Positions 45,496 through 57,397 of a DNA stretch of 64,000 nt are shown piece after piece. Location: contig NC_079486.1 in NCBI RefSeq assembly GCF_026230105.1, positions 3,100,001 to 3,164,000 on the forward strand, given 5' to 3'. How positions within the stretch are numbered: position 1 is the stretch's first letter; each line of letters starts with the position of its first letter. Below the pieces are notes generated by a model. The model was not told the origin of the DNA. It saw only the letters and a program-made list of their open reading frames with translations, and ran no database searches. The position numbers and the translations under genes were made by a program. This stretch comes from Diorhabda sublineata (Eukaryota > Arthropoda > Insecta > Coleoptera > Chrysomelidae).

Positions 45496-45770
45496 TTTAA
45501 AACTTCTACAATTTTAATATACAAATAACACTTATTAACCGTGTTACTTTCATTCACTTAAAAAAATATTTTTGACAATTGTTGACTTTTGAAATTTAAG
45601 CACTTTGAAATGTTTATCTCGTTAACCAATCGAAATCATCAATTGATGATATCTTTACGTATATTTAAGAAAAAAACGATTTTTCGCGTTGTACATCACG
45701 AAATAAAACCGCTATAATTACGATGATTTAACTATCTGAAACAAATAAAATGAAAATATGTAGACATATA
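45496..45770. promoter_or_regulatory. upstream region of the ZCWPW-like gene
   Basis: AT-rich sequence between the gene start and an old copia LTR. It presumably contains the promoter; no motif could be assigned. Confidence 0.3.
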
Positions 45771-46057
45771 TGTAATACCAACTGTCCATATAGGAGTCTT
45801 ACCTATATGAGTAATAATAGTATAACCATTGTATAAAGAATATTCTTTAGAGTTAGACAACGTATTATCACAAAAATAATATTTTACAACGTTGCATAGA
45901 ATATTTTTTGTGTTGAAAGTTAAAATGGCAACATGCTAGTACGCTGTGAAGTTGGCTCCTAGTGATATTAGACAGTTTAGGTTATTGCATATCTGTCTAT
46001 ATATTAAGTTATAACAATAAAAAGGATATTTTTATTCTAATAATACTAAAAACAACA
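45771..46057 (+). repeat. candidate LTR of an old copia element
   Basis: Runs from TGTAATACC to AACAACA and is followed by AGTTATAGGTCCGAG, a mutated version of the copia primer site. No partner LTR was found. Confidence 0.4.
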
Positions 46058-47040
46058 AGTTATAGGTCCGAGACTTTTCACTGTATAAATAAATAATTCG
46101 GATTACGAAACTAAAAACGAAAATTCATTAGAACAAAAAACTTTTCTGGAAACTGTAACATAAATGGAATAACTTTAAAAGCATATAGAATTATGGACTT
46201 GGTTATAAACCGCATAGGTACCGAGTAGTATTCATGATTATGAATATATAAAAACATACATTTGTACATACATACATAACACATATTATGAGCTGTACTG
46301 GTAAATGATGAAATATTTGAAAAATTGTCTAAGCTGTATGAAGGAGATACAGAACAATTAAAAGGTAAGGTCACTCAAAAATTTTTTAGCTATATCTATA
46401 AGAGAAATGACATTCAATATATCTGTATTCATAAGTGATAATAATAACCACAATGAGAGGCGATGAGTACACATTTAAAAAACTAGAAGATCAAAGCATG
46501 ATGAAATCTACAAAACGTGACATAAGTGTAAAAGGTATTGGAAACAAACATTTTGATGAATGCTTTCTTCAGAATGTTATAATATTTTCACTGGAACACA
46601 AAAGTTAAGTGTCAGACTGGATAATAGAATACATAAAAATGGTTGAAACTAAATTTGATACAAAAGTTCATTAAGTAAGATAGGAAATAATGGAGAATAT
46701 ACGAGTAAACGAATGAAAGAATATACAAAAAATGAGGTACTATTCTTGATTATACTCCAGCAAACTTCCCATAACTTAATGGAAAATTGGATTGAGGGTA
46801 AACCTTGGACACTAAGAAATCTAAGTGTATTTGGCTCAGATGCGAGGATTTGGCGAAGATACTCGAAAAGATATCGGCTCTGGAATAAAATTGAAATACA
46901 TGATATAAAAATAATAACTAGTATATTAAAAGATAATGAAGAAACCAGAAGTCAAAAACAAGATGAAAGTAATGTGAAGAAGAGCCACGATGAGGAAAAT
47001 GATGTTGAAAACAAAGAACAAATAACAGTAAAGTGAGAAG
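46058..47040 (+). pseudogene. degenerate copia element 3 (gag and integrase pieces)
   Basis: EIFEKLSKLYEGDTEQLKGK (46300-46370) is a copia gag segment. NNGEYTSKRMKEYTKNE (46690-46735) followed by LNGK-like sequence is the integrase core around the second Asp. Frameshifts, stops and large deletions separate the pieces. It is read in the plus direction, away from the ZCWPW-like gene. Confidence 0.6.
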
Positions 47041-47079
47041 TGTAAAATAATATTGAGGAGAACAAGGAACAGGAAATAA

Positions 47080-47340
47080 GGAAATCAAAAAGAAAAATTT
47101 CTGACCTATTGTGATTTTCCAACAAAAACAATATTACTTCCTTAAGAAGCTTGAACAATCTTGACAGCACTTTACCTCTTGAGACCCACCGTACTTCACA
47201 ATGAAGCAGGAATGCTTTTTGCTCACTTCCCATTTGATCACACAGAATAGCAAAAAGTCAGCAAGTTAGCAAGCAACTTCAGTACTTTCATTAAGTTGAT
47301 GTGAAAAGTTTTTTTTCAAAACTGTAACTGTGAAATTGAG
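47080..47340 (-). pseudogene. hAT (ZBED-like) transposase remnant, copy B
   Basis: On the minus strand FAILCDQMGSEQKAFLLHC, then EVRWVSRGKVLSRLFKLLKE, is the conserved block of ZBED5/SCAND3-type hAT transposases. Upstream NESTEVA corresponds to the LDEST motif. An internal deletion joins the two. A more decayed version is at 49640-49770, and the part after CTTGAGACCC recurs at 57395. Confidence 0.7.
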
Positions 47341-48130
47341 CGATTTTTTTATTTTCTTTTCAGTGAATGAATCTTCAGATTCTATCCTAAAGAGTGTTCT
47401 GATCCTTTTTTAGCTAGCTGTCAATATGAATAGGCGATATGATGCAATTGTAGCTTGTCTATTTTGCTCACCACAAATTGATGTTTTCATTAGTGAGTGT
47501 GACTTTAAGAATAAGTTCGAATAAGAGGTGAGAATGCTTATCATTTGAACTGAACTTGAATGTTACAATCATACATAATTTCGAATTGTATAGGTGTGAA
47601 GAAATGGAAAATGGAACCGAAGATACCTACAATATTAAACTCAAACCTGAATGGATGCAATTATGGAAAGAACGTTTGATTGGATTGCACAGTAACAAAT
47701 TGAGAAGTTTCAAAGAAGCATTAAGGAAATGATTGGCAATATTGAAAATTCCACATCAGATAATACTTTCGAATGGCTAATGAAGATGCTTATAGAATAC
47801 AAAATGGGGAAAGTGAATTGAATAATAGAGGTAATTATTTAATTACAATAAATATATGTAAAAACTTATGATGTACATATTGATTGGTTGATTGTACAAT
47901 GAATCGTCACTGAGGACATACACACAGCTGCCCAAAATTTGTTAAATGGACAATTGACAAAAGTAAAAGTCCTTTAAAGATACTAGAAGAATATTCACAT
48001 TGAGAAATCCAAGACATGTACTACTATTACCACACTCACTTTTACAATGTCTGACACCTGTTTCAATGTTCTCCATTAGTCTCTATGTGTTTTGTACATA
48101 ACAAAAAAATATTACCGAGTATAATTTGAT
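47185..48130. repeat. 945-bp block, donor-like copy
   Basis: Nearly identical to 57395-58338 (a few differences per 200 bp by eye). Here it is continuous with flanking hAT and host-gene sequence on both sides, whereas the other copy sits within satellite. Confidence 0.75.
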
Positions 48131-48170
48131 TCAAGATCATCAGTTGATTGAATTAGTAAACTCACTCTCT
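47570..48170 (+). pseudogene. unidentified host-gene fragment, copy 4
   Basis: The first exon piece reads LKPEWMQLWKERLIGLHSNK up to a stop after EALRK (47640-47730); then come EDIHTAAQNLLN-like sequence (47900-47950) and the start of the third piece. This shows what lies upstream of the exon truncated by the ZCWPW capture in copies 1 and 5. Confidence 0.45.
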
Positions 48171-48204
48171 ACTCAATAACAACATTCTGTAGGCTAATGT
48201 AAAA

Positions 48205-49200
48205 GGCTTTTCTTGTTTGAATTTCCCGCCTCCCAACTGAAACGGCAACACTGCAAATGTCAATAGGCAGTGTTGTTTTATTACTATTATTACTATATCT
48301 ATACAAGAAAAAATTACTAACAATAATTTATTCAATCTGCTTAAGTTATTTAAACAACTTTTTTTATTAACAGCAAGGACACGGAGGTAAACGTATCAAT
48401 AGTTTTGGAGCTCAACGAGGTTTGAAATTTTTATAAAAAAATTCATGTATATCTTATATGAATGAATAATCTACATACCTTCAATTTCAAACACATATAT
48501 AAACATTTTTCTTCAAAACAATTAAAAAACACAATTAAGATTTTTATTTCACCAAAGGGTTTGTGATAACCTTTTCAGAATGTAAATAAATGATTCTGTT
48601 AATGTAAAACGGTCGGTTAAACTTACATTCTGGTCCACATTTCTTAGAAGCACATTTTAAGCATTCTCCAAAGCAACCATGGCATCTTAAATTCAAGCAG
48701 TTACAAAGACCCATTTTTGATTTATTTTCATAAGATGTTGACGGCAATATCGTTATTTTTCTTCAATTTGTACACTACTGTCTCTGAATGGTAATAGGCT
48801 TGCGGAACCATATCGAAATGGTTTTCTTCATTTATTTCAATCGGTATCTTATACAGATTCGATGTCGGTAGACTTGCGGAATCAAGTCGCCATGATCTTT
48901 CTCTATTTATATCAGTTTGTGGAGAATTTTGACTGGATGCTGTGGGTCTGAAGGATTTAAATCGGATTAATGTTTTTCTTGAAAGCATCTTGTAAGATTT
49001 TTCAGTTTGTGGTTTTGTTGTAAGTGAATATACATATATTTTCGAGATCAAATCTTACTTCTTTTTTGGAGGGCTAACGTTTTCATTCAGTGCTCTGACT
49101 CCACTGGATATTGACGGTATTGCGGAATTATACTGATACGTCTTAACTAGACATGATTTTTTCCTTGGAGGTTTATCGTTATTTTCCTAAATAAAAATAT
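48205..49200. repeat. palindrome arm 1
   Basis: Inverted match to 50960-51960, covering the CAGTG hairpin (48245-48274), flank and an ARF7EP ORF. The two arms are separated by about 1.75 kb. Confidence 0.7.
48544..49190 (-). pseudogene. ARL14-effector-type (ARF7EP) Cys-rich protein gene, copy 1
   Basis: Minus strand. An exon after an AG at about 49187 reads DKPPRKKSCLVKTYQYNSAI and ends near a GTAAG at about 49062. The next exon (49051 downwards) reads TLIRFKSFRPTASSQNSPQT and so on to KLKKNNDI. A 38-bp deletion relative to copy 2 then shifts the frame before the Cys-rich end LCNCLNLRCHGCFGECLKC, KCGPECKFNRPF (48560-48715). The cysteine spacing matches ARF7EP_C of ARL14EP-like proteins. It may be a captured host gene or a transposon accessory gene. 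Confidence 0.55.
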
Positions 49201-50045
49201 TTTCAAGAACAAGAAACTAATTTTGATGAAAAAGTTTATGAAAATATATAAGCTAAGCAAAATGGCTGCCTTTGTTTACTAAATACTAAAAAAGCATTTT
49301 GAATAGATTTGTTGGAGTGAAATATTTTTGAGTGTTTAGATATTGTTCAAGTGATATATTAGTCTTAGTTTCAATTTTTAGTAAAGCTTTTTATATTTCC
49401 CCATTCCAGTCATATGGTTAAATTAGTTACTTACAAAACTCTACAGAATAGGATACTAGAATAATATATATTTTGACTTATAATATTATTATGAGGAAAG
49501 CAGTAGTCAAAAACAATTTGAAAGTAATGTGAAGAAGAGCCATGATTAGGAAAATGATGCTGAAAACAAAAAACAAGAAACAGAAAAGTCAAAAGTGTAA
49601 AATGAAGAAAGAAAGAACAAGAAATAAGGAAATAAAGAAGATAAAATTATGCCCCATCGCGTAATTTTACAACAAAAACAATCATATTTCATGAACAAGC
49701 CCAAACAATCTTGACAGCACTTTCACTCATTTCATCGCACAGAATGGCAAAAAGTCGGTATTGCTTAGGCTGCGACTTAATGAAATTTACAATCTTCACT
49801 GTATTATCAACCGCCGCTGGCTAAATTCTTTTTCTGTTCAAGGTCAAATGCCTTTAAATTTATTGTTATGCTGCAGTTTTTATTATTTTTGAGTTTTTAG
49901 GGAAAAATACATCAGATAGTCACGTATTTTTATCATATTACTACATCACAATCGTTGTGAAGAAGTGATTCATGAGTAAAAATGCAAATAAAATTTGAAA
50001 ACATTATTTTTTTGGCCAGCTTATATAATATCAACAAAATACTTT
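49201..50045. other. palindrome spacer
   Basis: Contains an eroded coding piece similar to 46950-47040 (49490-49610) and a decayed hAT piece (49640-49770). The rest is AT-rich and unassigned. Confidence 0.4.
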
Positions 50046-51244
50046 ATCAAAATAAAAAACATACAATATTATCACCTTTGCATAAAAAAGTACCAACTCA
50101 ATACTCAACGAAAAGTATGTATATCAATCAGTTGTTCTACAGTTTACAGACTAGGTACCTAATCATTATAATCACCTAATTATAAAATAATCTTTCTTGC
50201 TTTCTGAGTGGCAAATTTATCAATAATTTCCTTAAAACCTATTTTTTCACAGATTTCGAATTTAATTTGAAGAGAGATTTTCTTTGAAGAACCACTCTAT
50301 TTTTCAGAATACTCATATTTTCTCTTGGCCTTCATCAGTGTATCAAAATCAGAACTTCTGAGATTTCCTGCAAAGTTTCTAATTTTGTTGGAACCTTGAT
50401 ACCAATAACATTATAAGAACATTTTTCTTGTTGGTTACAAGAGTTATTCATACTTTCAGAAGCAGAAGAAGAAGTTTCAGGTGAGTGAAATAATTAAATT
50501 TCTAAAAATTTGGATGAATCGAATCTTTCAGACTGATGTAAACTACAAAATCTGCAATAAGTATGCATTAACAACATTTTTCCAACAGACAATAAATACC
50601 TTTCAGATGTTGAACCTAAACACTGCCAAGAAGTACCCGGCTTATTAACCCCAAATTTAACATAACTTTTTGCCCGAAAACAAAATTATTTTCTTGGTCT
50701 TGAAATTATTTTTGTTTAGATTAATTGTGGAAAATATTGCCCATTAACCAAATTTAGTGAGAACTGAAGCCAGATCATAATGATTTTAATTATATTACGA
50801 TTTATAAATAAATATTTGACAACATTGAGGTTTACTGTTAAACCACAAGTTTACAAAAATCGTGTAAAAATGAGACAGCAACTGAAATAAATGAAGAAAA
50901 ACCATTTCGATTCGAAGCTACCAGTCTAACAACATTCATAGAGAAAAGACTATTGTGCAGATTGGGAAATACAACGATAACCTTCAACTAGGAACATAAA
51001 TCCAATTTAATACCGTATTATGTCTAGTTAAGATTCCTCGGTATAATTCCGCAATCCCGCTATTATCCAGAGGAGTCAGAGAACTGCATTAAAACGTTAG
51101 CCCTCCATATCTACACCCACTTACAACAAAACCACAAACTGAAAATCTTACAAGATGCTTTCAAGAAAAAGATTAATCCGATTTAAATCCGTCAGACCTA
51201 CAGCATCCAGTCAAAATTATCCACAAACTGATATAAATGAATGA

Positions 51245-51579
51245 TGAATCAGTATAAGTCACAGATTGAAGTAAATGAAAAAAACCATTTCGATGTGGTT
51301 CCGCAAGTAGTGTACAAATTGAAGAAAAATAACGATATTCTTCCACGAAGAACATCAATCCCGTTTGATGCAGCAATGCCGTCAACATCTTATGAAAATA
51401 AATCAGAAATGGATCTTTGTAACTGCTTGAATTTAAGATGCCATGGTTGCTTTGGAGAATGCTTAAAATGTGCTTCTAAGAAATGTGGACCAGAATGTAA
51501 GTTTAACCGACCGTTTTACATTAACAGAATCATTTATTTACATTCTGAAAAGGTTATCACAAACCCTTTGTTGAAATAA
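51245..51579 (+). pseudogene. ARL14-effector-type (ARF7EP) Cys-rich ORF, copy 2
   Basis: About 110 codons opening MNQYKSQIEVNEKNHFDVVP and ending with the Cys-rich domain LCNCLNLRCHGCFGECLKC and KCGPECKFNRPFYINRIIYL, which is intact here. Upstream exon sequence (50990-51235) is recognisable but carries stops and a deletion that removed the middle present in copy 1. The two copies are broken at different places. The short frame alone might still be translated. Confidence 0.55.
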
Positions 51580-51900
51580 AAATCTTAATTGTGTTTTCTA
51601 ATTGTTTTGAAGAAAAATGTTTATATATGTGTTTGAAATTGAAGGTATGTAGATTATTCATTCATATAAGATATACATGAATTTTTTTATAAAAATTTCA
51701 AATCTTGTTGAGCTCCAAAACTATTGATACGTTTACCTCCGTGGCATTGCTGTTCTTCACGCGAGAGGTCTTTTTTGACAGTTAGTTAATTCAGATTTAA
51801 TCAATATATTTAATGTTTATAAAAAAAGTTGTTTAAATAACTTAAGCAGTTTGAATAAATTATTGTTAGCAATTTTTTGGTGTATAGATATAGTAATAAA

Positions 51901-51932
51901 GCAACACTGTATTTTGACATGTACAGTGTTGC
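51901..51932. repeat. back-to-back CAGTG termini hairpin, copy 3
   Basis: GCAACACTGTA and TACAGTGTTGC pair perfectly over 11 bp with a 10-base loop. Confidence 0.5.
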
Positions 51933-52689
51933 CGTTTCAGTTGGCAGGTGGGAAAATCAAAAAGTGATGGAGTCATCGATCTGGCTTTTTAATTACTATT
52001 TGGGAAGAGGTGATTCATTCATTAGTATTAGATATTGCCAACGTCTTAAAAGCATTTAGCTTGTGTAAATCATATTCGTGCATATTTATTGAATATTCTG
52101 TATTTTACAACAATGCATGAAAGAGACGCTTCATCTAAATTTTCCTAAATTGAATTATTACAATCATCCGAAACTGTAAGTGCTTCCAAGAGTGAGACTC
52201 TCTTATAACCAATAAGAAAAATGTTCTAATAATGTCACTGATATTGAGGTTCCAATAAAAAATACAAACAGGAAACAAACATGAATACATGGACCTATTG
52301 GGTACTTCAATTTGCAAGGACAAGGAAAAACTAATTTACAAAAAAAATGCCTTGAATTTATTCATGAAAGTGGGGACAGATAAAATTCAAATTCTTTAAA
52401 AACATTTTTTAAACATCTCATCATCTAAGAAAAGCTTTTTATATTTCCCGATCCTATCGTATTGTTTAATTAGTTAGTAATGTTGTTCGACTTGGAAATG
52501 ATGAAGGAGTTAGAGCGGAAACAAAAATTAAAACAATACATATTTTCTACGAAAAGGATTTTAGTGATCTCAAATATTTGAGTTTATCTACTCGAAAGTA
52601 GTTTTTTCATAACTACGGGGTTTTATATAAAATCATATGATTTGTTGGGATTTATTTAAGAGATACCAAGATTCAAATTGTCCACAGTA

Positions 52690-53326
52690 TCCAGTAAAAG
52701 ATGAGTAATTATTGAACTTACCACTGAATTTGGAAGTTGTTCTAATTCAATCTGAGTAATAGTAGTCTTTCTTTCAAGAAATAGTCCAAATGGATTAAAG
52801 TACATATTTTGTTCAATGCCAGAATGAGTTTACTAATTCAATCAACTGACTATCTTAAATGAAATTATACTCGGTAATATTTTTTTGTTTTGTACAAAAC
52901 AATAGAGACTAACGGAGAACATCGAAACAGGCGTCAGACAGTGTAATAGTAAGTGTGGTAATAGTAGTACATGTCTTGGATTTCTCAATGTGAATATTCT
53001 TCTTATCTTCATAGTATCTTTTAAGGACTTTTACTTTTGTAATATGTTCAATCAACAAATTTTCGTCAGCTGTCTGAATGACCTCAGTTTCGATTCATTG
53101 TACAATCAACCAATCAACATGTATACCATAAGTTTTTACATATATTTATTGTATTTATATATTTACCTCTATTATTCGATTCACTTTCCCCATTTTGTTT
53201 TCTATTAGCATCTTCATTAGCCATTCGAAGTATTATCTGATGTGGAGTTGTCAGTATTGGTATTGCCATTTGTTTTCTTAATGCTCCTTTTACACTTGTC
53301 AATTTGTCACAGTGCAATCCAATCAA
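52690..53326 (-). pseudogene. unidentified host-gene fragment, copy 5
   Basis: Minus strand. The exon 53326-53167 is fully open (ALRKQMAIPILTTPHQIILR, then ANEDANRKQNGESESNNR) with a GTAAAT donor. Later exon pieces at 53030-53110 and 52700-52800 are decayed. Its 5' side is cut by the captured ZCWPW tail at 53326/53327, as in copy 1. Confidence 0.5.
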
Positions 53327-53545
53327 ACGAAGACTACGAATAAGAAGTAGAGGAGTATGAAGAAGAGAAGGAGGTCGAAGTATATGGAGAATAGCAGAAA
53401 GATACTTTTGAATGGCGGTGTCGTGATTTTTAAAAAATTTTCTATTGGAATTCAAATTTCCGTTCTAATTTTTGATAAAAATTTGTAATTTTCTCAATAA
53501 AGTTTGTTAAAAAATCCTATTTTCCCATTAGTTTTATGCAAATCA
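53327..53545 (+). pseudogene. captured 3' end of the ZCWPW-like gene, copy 2
   Basis: Plus-strand homolog of the acidic-tail codons, 3' UTR and AATAAA (53496-53501) of the gene at 44061-45495. A TAA and other changes break the tail frame. The same junction with the host-gene fragment exists at about 7640, so a single capture was later duplicated. Confidence 0.75.
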
Positions 53546-56159
53546 TTATGCCAAATTTTATCATTTTCATGCCTTTTCCTTAAATTTCAAAGAAAAATTC
53601 AATTATATTGTCTTAAAGCGTTGACCGCAGAGCCAAACATGTTTATGCCCCTTTCCGTCAATTTGATGCCCAATTCCATTTGGCACAAAAATTTCATAAA
53701 TATGACTAAACTCATTGTTCAACTGTCAAGCCGAGAATGTTTCTTATGTCCAAGTCAATCAATTTTATTTATTTTTCAATAAATTCCAATAAAACAACTT
53801 GAAAATAGCAATTTTTTTCGCGTAATTTCGATGCACAAATCAAAGAATTTCAACATTTAGGGTAGAATATTGTTGCGTATCATAAAAAGAATAGATAGAA
53901 AATTTTTGGAGACTCTCAAAAACAGCAGTGAGCGAAGAATTATTTAAACTAAAAAAATTTGGTTGTTGTATTATACTTGTATTTTCTAAAATTAATATTC
54001 ATCATAATAGAAGGGTGATAGTAAATTAACGAAATTTCGACTGGGAAAATGTAAAAACCAACCTGGAAAAATCGAGAGGAGACTAGTACTTGATTTTTAA
54101 TTTTTACTGGACACCCTATTTCAAGAAAAGTTGTAGATGTAACGTATAAAAGAATTTTCTGTATCTGAGTTGAGAAGCTATGTGCACATCCATGTACTCC
54201 GCTTGGAGTTGAAGGTAAAGTTATTCCAAGTGTCTCAGACAGAACTAAGACACTGAATGAAAACTTTTACGAGAGACTAGAGAGCAGGAAAGCACATTCA
54301 TTACTTCCTCTACCTTCAGTTGAACTATCAAGAGCTTCTAGAAGAGCGGGGAGTGCAGGAAGTTGTTTCATTAAGGTCAACACAGCTTGGAGCATTTCTA
54401 TACACCTTGTTTTAGACAGTGACTTTGAACTATATTTACCTGGTTCAATTCAATCGGAGATATAGACAGTTGCTGTATACTACAAGAAGTTAAATCTTGG
54501 AAATTCTGGTATGGACTTTCTTAACTATTCCACTTTTCGATTCGATTTACTTCGGCGCAAATTCTGAAGCTAGATATACTGTGAAATTCCCTTGGCCGAA
54601 ACAACTCCCAGTTGCATCTATAATTTCATCTTCTATATAATACGTTTTGGACACAACATGAAACCACCATTTAATAATTGGAATAAGCTTAATTGAGGTG
54701 CAATCTGCGAAACGGTTTTTGTTGGCAAAAATCTTGAAGAAACCTATGAATATTTAGCGTCAGTGTGTGAAGTAACTTTTCTTAATTTCAAAACTTTCCC
54801 ATTTTCTGAAAAATTCTACTATTCAATGGCAAATAGAAACATCATCTAAATAGTTTTAGTTTGAAAATAAAAAGGTATAAGACATCAATCAATCCAAAAT
54901 ATAAGTCAAATTCACTTTATTTACAATCCAAATTACAAATTTAATGATATGAATATTCACTATCTATGGAAATTTAAAGACCCGGATCTCATCGACGGTT
55001 ATTGAACAAAGTCATAGAACATTCTAATCCTGGAGCTTTTGGCGAACATTATCTAATCAAAGTGTATTTCGAACTAGAGTTTCCATAGATAATCCAATTG
55101 TTTTATCCTGATTTCACAAAATCTGGTTGCGAATGTGAAGAATCAGAGATCAATGTCCAATTTGGCGAAGATTCAATTGAACTACTCATATTATTGGTTG
55201 TTATACTAATAGATGGAGTATTGTAAATATACTCAGTAGTTCTAGAATCACTAATTTCATTTATTATTTATTCTGCTATTTTTTTTCTGTATCCGTATAT
55301 TCTACTTGATCGCGATTGGTTTTTTCTATCAGATCACCAGATGCAACATTTTCCTACAGACAAATTTAGAAATTATTATATTAAAAATTGGTATTTTCAT
55401 CTTACCTCTTCATTCACAAAGTTATTCTCAAATCCACTTGATGAAGGACTGGCTTTTCCACTACATTCACTTTGTGATTGCTATTCTAATAGACTTTCCG
55501 TGGTTAAAATGGTCTTTGGAGCTGTACGCTACAGCAGAACATTGTAAAATAAAGTGTTACGAGAAATCTGCTTGATTTTTGAAGAAGAGTACACTGTTCA
55601 TATTCCGAGCTGATCTACTCGAGGTTACTGGAATCGGAAATAAGTGAAATTGCCAGTTTAAATCTGGAGGAAGCCTGATGTGAGAAGTATTTTTCGAAGT
55701 CCACGAACTAGTGATCAGTGGCGGAAGGCTGCAAATTTTTTTTAGATACATTCTAACAATACTTGTATAAAAAAAGGGCAGAATACATTTGTACAAACTA
55801 TAATTATCGAAATTAAATTAGTTTATCTGAATTACAAAATATTTTCTGTAGCTAAGGTGAATAATAAGTTTATATTGTATTGATTGTAACGGACATTTTT
55901 GAGGATAATTTGGTTTTTCCTTTGCTGTAAAAACGAGATATTTTTTTATATAGCATATTTGTTTTCTGAGTAGAAAAGTACAGGATTAAGTTTTAATAAA
56001 CGAAAGACAAAGAGTTATTCTCTTCTATTTTTTTTCAAATTTTATATATTTTGCGTAGAATCAATCATGACAACGTTAAGTTCTGTAGGTAGAATTGGTC
56101 ACAACATTAAGTATGCAAAACTCAAAGTTATAAAAGTTTTACATTTGTTTTTCTAAAGA

Positions 56160-57197
56160 CTGCGAACCGTGGAGAACTCGTTAGGCGCTACATGCTTTTC
56201 CGTGGTTCAATAGGCAGGAAGTGAAGAAATTAATAGAAAACTACAAACCACTCAAAGCGAAGACAACGAATATTGAGGTGAAAATTGTACTGAAAAGCGA
56301 AGAACCGATTTATCAGCGACCAAGAAGACTATCGGCATCCGAAAAAGAAGAAGTAGATAGATAGATAAAGGAATGGTTAAAAGATGTAATAATCAAAACG
56401 AGTTTTTCGGATTTCGCTAGTCCTATTGGACTAGTGAGAAAAAAGGATGGCCGAACCGAGGTACTCAAATGGCGATAAAAAGGATATTGACTACAGAAGA
56501 GTATGAAGATTTTTATTTAGAGCATGATATATTGTATAAATACGATAATGGTTTAAAATTACTTGTCATTCCAAACAACATGAACAACAAAGAACAAAAA
56601 ATAATAATAAAAGTCCACGAGATAGGAAATTTGTGAAAGAAAAAAACAGAAGAAATAGTAAACAAGGAATTTTACACAACAAGACTAAAAGACAAAATAG
56701 AAACGATTAAAAATAACTGTATACCTTGTAAATTATAGAATAAAAAAGATCCGCTAGAGAGGTATCACGTCGACCAATTAGGACCAATGAAATCAACAAA
56801 AAAAATGTACATTTTTGTGGTAGTTGATGACTTTTCTAAATTTGTGTGGCTTTACCCAACAAAATAAACCACGACGAAAGAAGTGACATGTTGTCTTGAA
56901 AAATAGCGTAAAATATATCACCTCGTCCTGTAGGAAAGAAAGAAGGAACGTTTCATCCTAAAATCAACAAAATCAACCACGACGAAAGAAGTGATATGTT
57001 GTCTTAGCATAAAATATTTGGAAGCTCGTCAAGGATAATATCGGACAGAGGATCCGCGTTCCGTTCTGAAAAATTCGAATCATATTGTCGAGAAGAAAAT
57101 ATTAAACATGTGTTAACAACTTGTGAAGTCCCACGAGGTAATGGAGAAGTGGAAAGTGTAAATAGGACCCTTATACAAGTCTTAACAAAACTTAGCG
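56160..57197 (+). pseudogene. Ty3/gypsy-like pol remnant, copy 4
   Basis: Plus strand. RT start (56220-56460, up to RKKDGRT) is joined by deletion to the RNase H tail (IKRILTTEEYEDFYLEHDIL), then an integrase segment VVVDDFSKFVWLYPTK, the chimeric duplication, and IISDRGSAF up to KLS, where the satellite starts. Mirrors copy 2 in every rearrangement. Confidence 0.8.
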
Positions 57198-57397
57198 GCC
57201 GCAAGTTGAACTAAATAAAAATTCTATTTGTGTTTAATTTCTATACACACTAGCGCCTCCCACTATCCAAACGCCAAATTAAACACTATCTATCTCTGTC
57301 GACCAATCGCCAAGCTAAAACACTATTCTATGGACACTAGCGCCTCCTGCCGGTCAAACGCCAAATTAACCACGATTCCATAGACAGTAGCGCCCCC
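57198..57397. repeat. 50-bp satellite, right arm, first part
   Basis: Inverted counterpart of about 16240-16436. Interrupted at 57395 by the 945-bp block. Confidence 0.8.

Larger units (their letters stand above)
50046..57197. repeat. right arm of the large inverted repeat
   Basis: Reverse complement of about 490-9623 without the LINE. It contains ARF7EP copy 2, the CAGTG hairpin (51901-51932), host-gene exon pieces (52690-53326), the captured ZCWPW end (53327-53545), an intact target site for LINE 1 (about 53545), the non-coding block and gypsy copy 4. From 53600 on it also pairs with 16437-20085, and shares the gypsy deletion with that copy. Confidence 0.7.
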
